This document shows positions 32,601 to 44,600 of a DNA stretch of 64,000 nucleotides, piece after piece. Location of the stretch: positions 124,001 to 188,000 of the forward strand of contig NMRA01000475.1 in the NCBI GenBank assembly GCA_002633005.1, given 5' to 3'. Under the pieces are notes generated by a model. It was not told the DNA's origin. It searched no databases and was given only the letters and a program-made list of their open reading frames with translations. This stretch comes from Phoronis australis (Eukaryota > Phoronida > Phoronidae). Made by a program: the position numbers and the translations under genes. Within the stretch, counting starts at the first letter, position 1; each line of letters begins with the position of its first letter.

Positions 32601-35600
32601 TTTTGGATGGATCTGACTATTGCGATCCACCCTAGTGGTACATTGTTAAACATGTGGTTGGAAATTTGGTCTGAGTGAGCGTCTGGTCTGAGTGAGCGTC
32701 TGGTCTGAGTGAGCGTCTGGTCTGAGTGAGCGTCTGGTCTGAGTGAGCGTCTGGTCTGAGTGAGCGTCTGGTCTGAGTGAGCGTTTGGTATGAGTGAGTG
32801 TTTGGTCTGAGTGAGTGTTTCTTATGAGGAGAGCACAACAGATGTATAGCTCGAACTATCGTGGAAACATTTGAAAAGTGAGTGTCCCTTATTTCTTTAA
32901 CATTTGCAATGCACTTTTTGGCACATATCAATGCTCAGCATTGCTTTTATTAAAGTTGTTCATTTAACAGAATGTGACCAGTAACTGATACAAGGATTTG
33001 TTTTTATTCAAATTTTACATTAATTGAATTTCCTAAATGCAACCGATTTCTTTCCAGGGTTGTGCAAAAGCATCAAAGGCCAAATATGTTGTTTTGGTGG
33101 ACCAAGAAACGATGTCAGACTTCTCTGAAAATCTTGTCATTTTTAAAGGAGTTGAAAAGGTGATTACTCTGTTACACATTACAAGCTTTTATCCACTAAA
33201 GAATAAGGTTTCTGATCAGGCCTTCTCTCCTAAGCTGGCCTTGCCCCTCATGTGAGTAGCCATGCTGGATGAAGTGTTTTGAATTGACCTTCTTACCATA
33301 ATATTCTGAATTGGAACTCAACTTTATTGTAATCCGTACTTTTGTAGAATTCATAAAGCATTTTAACACTTTGCAATTTACTGCAAAGTTGGCTGTGTAG
33401 GACATACCACCACTAGCAATATGGCCGTCATAGGTACCTCATAGGCATCATGGAATAAATCATTTGCACTACTCTAGTTAGGCTGAAACTTCTCTGTTCA
33501 ACCTTTACACAGAGTGTAACAGTGACTGTACAAATGTTGCCTAATCTGTAAGAGCATCTTCTTGAAACAGCGTGTTTTAAAGAATTTATGAAATGGTGCA
33601 AAACACTTTAAATTTGATTTTGGTGATGAATTATCTTGTGTAGCAATTCAAAACTTTCACCCTGTTTGATGTAATATGATTTTGCTCTAGATATTAAAGA
33701 GTCGATGCAACAACAGTGTAGACTCCTATGACCCAGATTGTTCCTCTGTGGATGACCTACTTCCGCCTTATGTTGCAGCCAATGAGGAGGAAGGAAGCAG
33801 TGTGACAATGTCGTCTGCTATAGAAATCGTGAATAGGTACGAGAGAGTCACAATGGTTACCTGTTAAAAGTTGCATCAAAAGGTCATTCTTCAAATCAAA
33901 AGCAGTTCATTTACTGAGGATGGTTTCTTGAGAATTTATTTGTTATCTCATAAAGTCTTGGAGTCCTTTATCTGTACTGCTAGTTACTTGTGAAAAATTA
34001 GATTTTGAATTCAAATTTAATGTGTAATACTCACTAGGTTCTGGGTTGTGTGTTTCGTCTTTATGGTGTTTATATTACTAGGTAGCTTTAAGAAGCTAAT
34101 CAATTCGAAGTGTATGACAGTGAGTCATTGATGTTCATTGGAGCCCCTGTGTTGACAGGTACTGTGCACGACTCCCCAGTGATGCATTTACACACCTGGC
34201 ACCAAGGTGTACGACGAAACAGATCGATGGTCAGTATGTGTCCACTCTGTGGCTGCCCATCAACTCACCCATCAAAGTACCCATCACTGTAAGTAAACGT
34301 AAACTATGTCATTTGTTTGGGATTCCGAATAAGACATGCGAAGAGTTCCTATTATGAGGAGAACAGCGTTTTTTTACTGAATATATTGACTATCACTGTT
34401 ATCCTAAATTTTGAAAACGTATTCTTTACAGGGAGTTGTGACAAACTTTGATTTCCATGACTAAATAGTAATACCAGGCAACAATTTAAAAAACCCTTTG
34501 TTATCAAAATCAGCATTATTTTATTAAGATGCTGATATTTGTCCCTCATTTTGAAGACTTGCTTATTTTTGTTTCAGGGGGCTTCAATGAAGAGTGAAAA
34601 ACTCGCAGAAAGAGCTGTTGCATTAAAAACTTGTGAAGTCTTGCACAAAACTGGTGTGTGGTGCATTATTCCTTATGATTTTTAATGTCTTTAGTTGGAA
34701 AAAAGGAATAAAAGGTAAAACTAGCAGATGTTTTTCCGAGTAAGGGAGAATCTGACTTCTCTGAAGGGTCGTGTTCATGAACTGCAACAACTGTACCGTG
34801 GAACTTTGTCCGAGTTATGGCAAGACCCGACATATGCGTGTTGAACTTACACGAGTTTTACTATATGCTTTAATTAGGTCAGATATGTGGAGAGTTTATT
34901 CCTTTACACTATGCACTAAACATGCTAAAAACCAAAACATCAAGTGTATAATACGGAAACACCGAGTAGCGCTGACAGCACGAATACTTAATGATTTAAC
35001 CACACTGTTAAATTGTTCTTTTGAATTTTCATTTCTGCTGGTATGTTATTAATGTAATTGAGCATGTTGTCTCAGGTGAATTGGACAATAAACTCAACCC
35101 TGTACAGGAAGAGATGCTTTCCCGGGAGCACGGATATTTTGGGCTGGATGATGAGGATGTTCGCGAGGGCCAACCGCGCCCAGGTACCACCAAGAGGAAA
35201 CAGTATTATTATAAAAAGGTAGGTGTTGAAGTGGCTGAGTTACTGAATTATTTTCAGTGGCTATGTGCATTGCGCTTTCTCTCTTGGTGTGTCAGAGCTA
35301 TTAACTGTGTACACCAGTACCTACGTGGCTAACTACTGAGTGTGGTGGGTCTCTCTCTCCCTCCCTCCCTCCATCCCCCCTTCCTCCGTTACTCCGTTTC
35401 TCTCTCCCTCCCCCCTCTATCTCTCTCCTGTAAGGTCAAGACCCTTTAGTTGCATCATTCCGTCAACTCTGTTGTACATATGAGCACCAACTGTGACTAG
35501 AGACTAATCTGTTGTGGATTAGCATTTGATTTAGGAGATCAGAAAGATGTCATTTGTACATATGCTGCTGAAAGTAGGGTTGGCAGTGAGCCTGAGTAGC

Positions 35601-38600
35601 TTGGTGGCTCTTGAAGGCAAAGTTTTACTAACTTCTTAAAAAGAAATCTGCATTTGTGTCAGGTGGTATTGGAAATGAAACATAAACAAAGTTACAGAAT
35701 GTTACCATTTGTGTAAAATATCCTCTAAGGGGTCTACCTCACTCATATTGTCAACAATGCCCAATAAAGGAAAAGTCACAGTTTTAATATGTTGTGCATT
35801 GACTCCATCTGAAGCAATTTGGGACTTTAACTGTGGGATTTTGTTTAAGGTGACTAAGGAATGGATGGGTTGAGGTACTCATTTTGTATGGCTGTCTGTG
35901 AGTCTACGTGTAAGGTCCGTACGTGTGTCATCAGTGCACTGTTAATGCTATTATGTTTGGTAGTCTTGTACATTCTTTTACCTGGGTTCTCCTTTCTCCA
36001 GTTGTCCACTGCCTTCAAGGACAGTTACCCTAGGCCAGGGAAGCCATGCTTTCTCTACGTCATTGACATGAAGTTGACAGCAGCCATAACTGAGGAACAG
36101 AACACTAGAGGGCGTTCCATCGATGACCCACAGAGCACACCCCTGTGTCTGGGAATATTGACTGCCAAGCCTCTGCCTGCAGTGAGTTACTACCATGTCT
36201 TGTGATAACTTCAAGAGGTCTAATCTAATATCCAACAGTTATTCTGAGGGTCCCCATGGAAAGCAGTGTAAACTGATGGGGCTACCCTCATTGTAAATAT
36301 CACAATAATAAATAAATAAATAATAAATAGATATCTCAAAATTGCTTTTGTCAGCCCTTTTGAAAGTGTTGACAATGTGGGAGGAACAGAATATCTGCCG
36401 AAGCTTTGTTATTGGTTGTTTATTAGTAAATTGTTTGATGTGACAGGTTTTACTCTTTAACAGCTTGTCTCTTTGAAGTTCAACAATTGCTACGCGTAAT
36501 TTAGATTGAAATCGCAGTCATTTATATAGTTCTTGTCCTTTATTTTATAGATTGAAGTATATTTTACTGAGAATACATTTATTTACGGCTTGAAAACAAA
36601 TCAGCATGTCCAGATACAGGCATTGATTTATGAGAGATATTTTTGAACATGAAAGTCCTCTACTAGTAATGAACATGAAACTCCCCACTAGTAACGTTTA
36701 AACTTTTTATGTTACAGGTTCCGGAATTCCCTGTGTTCACCAGATCAGGTGAAGTGACAGTATCAGTGAATCTGGTCAGGTCAGAGGTGGCCATCACTGA
36801 GGCTCAAATGTTGAATGTTTGTCAGTTTCATCGTTACTTATTCTCTCAAGTTTTGAGGCTAGAGAAATCACCAATGATTTTCGACCCTCAGGAGGCCCCA
36901 GTCGGGTTTGCCATTGTGCCGATGTTAAAAGGCAAGTTTTTTTCCTAAAAGTGTGGATTACGTCTAATTACTTGCTTTTAGGCAACAAAGTAAATGAGTT
37001 TTTTTCTGATTAGTTTTATTTTTTATTTCATCAGCATCCAAATGTTGTGTTTATGAACTCTTGTACAATAGTTCATGCCATTAAAAGTAAACTTCTGGTC
37101 AAGTGCTTTAACTTAATTTGAAATATCTCTTGATGTTGTTACTGCCAACATTTCAATGTAAGAGTTGTATTAGGAATGTATTAGGCGTTCTTGAACCTCA
37201 TTCTGTTGAACAGGCCAACTGTCAATACAAGTTGAAACAATTTGATATCAAGTGAAAAGTACTTAAAAATGGTCTTAGTTTGTACCAAATTACCTCAAAC
37301 TCTACCCTGAAAATTTCCATGAGAAATTGTAAGTTAAATGTAATTTTTCTTTCAGGTGACTGCGGCAGTTCAGAACTTGACTGGTCATTTGTGCAAAAAA
37401 TATGTGACAGTCAGGGAAAGAAGCTGGAAAAAAAGGGTGCAACTTGCACACCTTCAAATCCATTCATTTTTGTCGAGGAAGAGTTCAAAGACACAGTCAT
37501 CATGCCGTCATATCGTAACATAGATCAACCCCAGTCCTTCTACATGGCGGACATACTGTGGGAGTTGACTCCCCTCTCACCATTTCCCAGCCCTGAGTTT
37601 TATAAGTCCTTCAATGATTATTATGTGTCCAAGTATGGTTTAGTTATCACGAACCTCAAGCAGCCACTACTAGATGTTGACCACACGACGGCGCGGATGA
37701 ACTTAAGCACACCGCGCTACATTAATCAAAAAGGTGTGGCTTTACCTACGAGCAGCGCTCAAACAAAGAAGTCACTGAGGGAAAACTTGCAACAGAAACA
37801 GATCTTCATCCCTGAGCTATGTATCATCCACCCTGTGCCAGCCTCTTTGTGGAGAAAGATGGTATGTCTGCCCACCATCCTGTACAGGATGAATTATCTT
37901 TTTGTGGCTGATGAGTTGAGAGAACGGATTGCCAGAGAGGCTCACATTGGTGTCATTGATTTACCAAGTGATTTTCGGTTTCCTAAGCTGGAGTTTGCCT
38001 TTGGAGCAAGGAGAACCGAGAAGTCAAAGGCGACAACTGGTGTCACTTCTGATGAGGAAGGTGTTGAAAGTGACACAGGGAATTCTGTACAGAGTAAAGA
38101 CCTCAGTGGGTCTGAACCAGCAGAAGAGGGCCATGATCTTGATTTTGGTGTCTGGAAAACACCTGAGGAGCCCGTTGGTGACGCCATTGAAGAGGACATC
38201 AAATCACAAAAGGATGAAGAAGGTGAAAAGGATGGATGGCCAGTGCTGAGTGATGCCAACAAGAATTCTGAGCAAGATGAAGCTGAACTTTTTGAGGAAC
38301 TAAGTGCTGATTGTTCTGTGCCAGGAACTGACTCTATTGCTGATAATAATTCGACAGGTGTTGTGGCGTGTACCTCAAACATGTCCACAAAGGTATGTGA
38401 AAGTGTACCAGTTGCTATAGAAGTAAATGATCTCGATGCTGTAAAAGTACCTGGAGATTTGGCAAAATCTGTCACTGATTCCACTGATAATGCAGATGGT
38501 GTTTATTTTGAAGCTGAAACAGACAATGTGGTCGACGAGAAACTCTGTGTCAGTGAGAAGATAGAACACAGTAACAGTTGTGTTTCTGAGAAAATTCCTC

Positions 38601-41600
38601 GTCTTCCCCATCATAGTGACTTGAGCTTAGATGGAAATGCTCAAACAATGATTACTTCTAAGAATAAAAATCAGTGCTGTTCAAATCATTCCAAGTCTGA
38701 AGGGAAGACTAAATTTGATTCTGGAGTTGACCTGACTACCTTCCTGGGACCCAGTCCTTGTCTGATTTTGCAAACACTGACCATGTCTAACGCTAATGAC
38801 TTCTTCAATCTGGAAAGACTGGAGACAATTGGTGACTCATTTCTCAAGTTTGCCATTACTGTGTATCTCTACTGCTCTTATCCAAGTATTCATGAGGGCA
38901 AATTGAGCTTTCTCAGGAGCAAACAGGTGAGCAATTTCAACCTCTACCGCCTTGGCAAGCTCAAAAACTTTGGCCAACTTATGATTGCGTCCAAGTTTGA
39001 GCCAGTGGAAAACTGGTTACCACCGGGTTATGTTGTTGACAAGGATAAAGGAGGAAGGATTCGAGGGAATGCGGATAATGAAAGTTGGGGGGAAACACAA
39101 GATGAAAAGCAAGTGGTGGATGGTAATTTGCCAACCAACTCGGGCACTTGTGATATTGGACAAATGAAACGTTTTAACAAAGAGTTGGAGGAGATTAGTG
39201 AAGCCACAGAAATGGATTCCATGGGCAATGCGTGTTTTGTTCCATATGATCTGTTGACACAGCATAGCTTACCAGACAAGAGCATTGCGGACTGTGTGGA
39301 ATCTCTGATTGGATGTTACTTGACGGTTTGTGGTTCCAGGGCGGCACTGCAATTCATGTCGTGGTTAGGACTAAAGGTCATTCCAAAACCTGTACCGACT
39401 GCTCTGAACTCAACTGATAAATCTTTTGTGAGTGGGGAATCTCATGAAAAGCTCAGTTCAGTTTCAAGTTCATCTGCTGAGCATAACAGTATTGATAATG
39501 GGAAGACATGGACAAGTAGCAGTAAACAAGAGCCACAGAACACAGACTTCCCACCACCCACTAGCCCGCTGTTAACTCACGTGCCGGATGCTGAACAAAT
39601 TTTGAACCACCACCTGATTGGCTTCGATGAGTTTGAAAACGTAATTGAGTACAAATTCAATGACAGGTCCTATCTACTACAGGCCTTTAGCCATGCTTCC
39701 TTCCACTACAACACGGTCACAGACTGTTATCAGAGGTGAGTGGCACTTTATTTCAAGATCAGATTTTCAATTGAAAAGAGGACTGTAACAAGCCTCAATG
39801 GTTCTTACAGACATTCACTCGGTACAAGTTGCAATGCATCTTGCATCTGAGAAATCGATATACACAAGCATGAGGCTGTTGCGTACTCTTTTCCTCGCAT
39901 AAAATATTTCACATGCTTAAAAATGTTCTGTGGTTAAAAGTTGTCATCAGTATGCCTGTAATATGTTGAGATACTAAAATGGGTAATGGCAACTTAAGGG
40001 TTCCCACATTTTGAGAACTAACTTTCTCCACTGAATCATGGGCGTCAAACTGGTTATCAAAATCTGTAAGTGGGTATTGCCCCCAAAAAGTATAGGTTAA
40101 GGAATTAAGGAGGAAATTAATATTGAATTTTCACTATTTAAAAGTTTTTGTTTGGTGTTAGCATTTGATTTGCCTTATTTACATTATTGTCAAAAACATG
40201 AAATTGATTCGTTAATTGCAAAGTTATCATTTCGAACCCATTTCTGAAAATTCACACTCTATCACTGCACAACATACTGGTACTTGAATGGTAAGTGGCT
40301 CTGAAGGACCCAGGGTATCTCATTAGCTTAAACCACAAACTGGCCTATTATCACACCACCGCACAAAGGAAAGTCATGAATATGAATGACTTAAAATGGT
40401 TTTCTTTGCTTCTTCATAAGTGTTAAATCCTGTCTAACATGCTTTACAATGAAAGTTTGCACCATAAGAGCATGGAAAGACGGACAGCGTTTCTGCCTCC
40501 CTTTGACCACATTTTTGTTTTTGTCTGACTGTTTACTGTTATTTACATGAGAAGAACCTATGGCGTTGTTGCTCTAAGCATGTTTAGAGCAGAAATATAA
40601 ACTAAATCACAAAGGAGTAGATATTTTCTTCCTGAAGAGGTAATACTCCAAACATTGTGTTATACCGAATTATTTTATTTTTGCGGTTACTTCATATTTG
40701 AAAGAACTATCGACTACCTTTGCATATTGTGTAAGAGTACAACTGTATCATAGAGTGCTGAAATTTACGACTTATTCCTTGCAGACTGGAATTCCTTGGA
40801 GATGCCATACTGGATTATATCGTTACCCAGCACCTGTATGAAGATAAGCAGATGTTTTCTCCAGGTCAGTTGTGTGTTTTAACCACGTGTAGTCTCTATT
40901 ACATCTTGGTCTAGCTCATTAAACTTTATTTTTTCGTGACCATTGATCATTTTTGTCACTTGAATGCTTACCACACCTCACGATCTGTGTCCAGGTATTC
41001 TAACTGACCTGAGGTCAGCGCTGGTCAATAACAACATCTTCGCTGTGCTAGCCGTCAAGTGGAAATTCCACAAGTATTTCAAGTCCATCTCACCCCAGCT
41101 GTTCTCTGTCATACAAAAGTTTGTGTCTTGGATGGAGACTAAAGGAGACAATATCAACTTGGAAGAGGAGGTAAGATTGGTGAACCCTTTGTACCCATGG
41201 CAGTTTTACATTTGAGCTCGGAAACATTTTGTAACTAGATCACAGTGTCTGTTTATCTGTGCATTATGCTTGTAGTGAAAGATGTCTCAGAAAGATTCAC
41301 CTGTGTGGCTTTGGTGGCAAAATGCATAGATTCGTAAAATTAATGAATATTCCTGCTCCAAGATAGTTCCTAGCATAAATAGCAAATAGTATGTCTGTTC
41401 TGCTGTCTTATATTATGAATAACTCAGTTTAATTAGCTCGTGATAATTTTCATCGAATTACTGGCTAGGCTTGTTATCTCATTGCATTTTGATCACACTA
41501 GTCAAGCACTAGATGGTTCTTAATAGTGAATGAGTATTAGTGTTGTATCATGTCAGCCAGGCATAACAAGGATTAGATTAGTTTTCTACGACTAGTAATT

Positions 41601-44600
41601 AGATGATCTGTTGAATGCTGTATCTGGTATTGAGATCATTACGAAAATCATAATGATTGCCATTATGTTGCCACAGCTTATCGAGGAAGATGATGAAGAA
41701 GAGGAGGCGGAAAGTGAACACATCGAGATCCCCAAGGCGCTCGGTGACATCTTTGAGTCAGTGGCTGGTGCCATCTATCTAGATAGTGGATACTCACTGG
41801 ACACAGTGTGGAGAGTGTACTACCGGATGATGAAGTCATATATAGGTGAGTAAAGACTGACTATACGGTTGTTAAGTGATGACATGTCTGCCACTATTAT
41901 GACATGATTTGGACCCGCAAATAGGACTAGAGATGTACAATCACATCACATTTTAAAAAAATTTGCAGTTCTTGCAGTTTTTCCCATTCAAATAACCACA
42001 GGTAGATTTTAGCACTTAAAACTGTTGCAAAGTTATGCTTGTATTAAACCGGTGTGTACCAACAATGGTTTCTCCCAGGACGTTGCAAAGTATTAAGATT
42101 CAACTATTTCCAAAGCTCATTAATAGTTTTGAAAGTGCTTACTTGTTTACAGAGCTATGTAAATCTGACCTAATCATTTGACTGGGTTCAAAACATAAAA
42201 TGACTTCAAAATAATCCAATACAATTGGTGAATGGGACTGATGATGTCATAAATAAGCCAGTAAGGATGTATTTTACTCATGCTGAAGAAGTTTAATTTC
42301 TTTTCTAGTCGGGCATTATCGTTCACTTCACGTTGTTTTGCCGAAGCTGTTTGGACTTCATTTCTAAATCTAACTAATCTGACTTTAACTTGCCATTGAT
42401 GATGACATTCTATTTTTATACGCCCGTATATATACATGTATACATGTGGGTCCATGTGCCCGTATATATACATGTGGGTGCATGTTGGCGTTCTCTCTGC
42501 CCTAGCGTCGAGTGTTCAATTCAATGTATTCTGCTTCATCTAGTGGCCATTTTTATGATGCTGAAATCACCCCTAGATAGTATGAGCATNNNNNNNNNNN
42601 NNNNNNNNNNNNNNNNNNNNNNTGCTTACCACACCTCACGATCTGTGTCCAGGTATTCTAACTGACCTGAGGTCAGCGCTGGTCAATAACAACATCTTCG
42701 CTGTGCTAGCCGTCAAGTGGAAATTCCACAAGTATTTCAAGTCCATCTCACCCCAGCTGTTCTCTGTCATACAAAAGTTTGTGTCTTGGATGGAGACTAA
42801 AGGAGACAATATCAACTTGGAAGAGGAGGTAAGATTGGTGAACCCTTTGTACCCATGGCAGTTTTACATTTGAGCTCGGAAACATTTAGCAACTAGATCA
42901 CAGTGTCTGTTTATCTGTGCATTATGCTTATAATGAAAGATGTCTCAGAAAGATTCACCTGTGTCGCTTAAGCAAAATGCATAGATTTTTAAAATTATTG
43001 AATATTCCTGCTCCAAGATAGTTCCTAGCATAAATAGCAAATAGTATGTCTGTTCTGCTGTCTTATATTATGAATAACTCAGTTTAATTAGCTCGTGATA
43101 ATTTTCATCGAGTTACTGGCTAGGCTTGTTATCTCATTGCATTCTGGTCACACCAGTCAAGCACTAGATGGTTCTTAATAGTGGATGAGTACGAGTCTTG
43201 TGTCATGTGAGCCAGGCTTAACAAGGATTAGAATAGTTTTGTAAGATTCTACGACTAGTAATTAGCTGATCTGTTGAATGCTGTATCTGGTATTGAGATC
43301 ATTACGTAAGTCATGATGATTGCCATTATGTTGCCACAGCTTATCGAGGAAGATGATGAAGAAGAGGAGGCGGAAAGTGAACACATCGAGATCCCCAAGG
43401 CGCTCGGTGACATCTTTGAGTCAGTGGCTGGCGCCATCTATCTAGATAGTGGATACTCACTGGACACAGTGTGGAGAGTGTACTACCGGATGATGAAGTC
43501 GTATATAGGTGAGTAAGAACTGACTATACGGTTGTTAAGTGATGACATGTCTGCCACTATTATGACATGATTTGGACCCGCAAATAGGACTAGAGATGTA
43601 CAATCACATCACATTTTTAAAAATTTTGCAGTTCTTGCAGTTTTTCCCATTCAGTAACCGCAGGTAGATTTTAGCACTTAAAACTGTTGCAAAGTTATGT
43701 TTGTATTAATCCGGTGTGCACCAACAATGGTTTCTCCCAGGTAGTTGCAAAGTATTAAGATTCAACTATTTCCAAAGCTCATTAATAGTTTTGAAAGTGC
43801 TTACTTGTTTACAGAGCTATGTAAATCTGGCCTAATCATTTGACTGGGTTCAAAACATAAAATGACTTCAAAATAATCCAATACAATTGGTGAATGAGAC
43901 TGATGATGTCATAAATAGGTCAGTAAGGATGTATTTTACTCATGCTGAAGAAGTTTAATTTCTTTTCTAGTCGGGCATTATCGTTCACTTCACGTTGTTT
44001 TGCCGAATCTGCTTGGACTTCATTTCTAATTCTAACTAATCTGACTTTAACTTGCCATTGATGATGACATTCTATTTTTATGCGCCCGTATTTATACATG
44101 TATACATGTGGGTCCACCGTATATATACATGTAGGTCCATGTGCCCGTATATATACATGTATACATGTGGGTCCACCGTATATATACATGTATACATGTG
44201 GGTGCATGTTGGCGTTCTCTCTGCCCTAGCGTCGAGTGTTCAATTCAATGTATTCTGCTTCATCTAGTGGCCATTTTTATGATGCTGAAATCACCCCTAG
44301 ATAGTATAAGCATACCATTTGCGATGCAGTCGTGGGTGCTTTTCAACACTCTATGTTGCTCTTGTTACTATCGGAAAACACTCAATAGTTTTTTAATCTT
44401 GGAAATGAAGTAAAAATTGTGTAGAGATAACATTCATTTGACATTATTTTTTGTACTTGGATTTGATACTATGCTTTTAATGTTAACTCAGTTCTTAAAC
44501 AATCTTGCATCACTTGAAATTTGTGTTGGAATCTCTCTTTCAAATTGTCATATTATTGCAGATGAATACACAGACAAAATTCCCAAGTCCCCTGTTCGCG

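Noticed and set aside
35861..36001. Hydrophobic stretch before the Dicer exon at 36002, resembling a membrane segment
   Set aside because: It lies in the intron before a clear CTTTCTCCAG acceptor; Dicer has no membrane segment.
41592..41774. Serine-rich minus-strand frames opposite the Dicer RNase IIIb exons (also 43255-43437)
   Set aside because: Antisense of a GAA/GAG-rich coding stretch; appears twice only because the region is duplicated.
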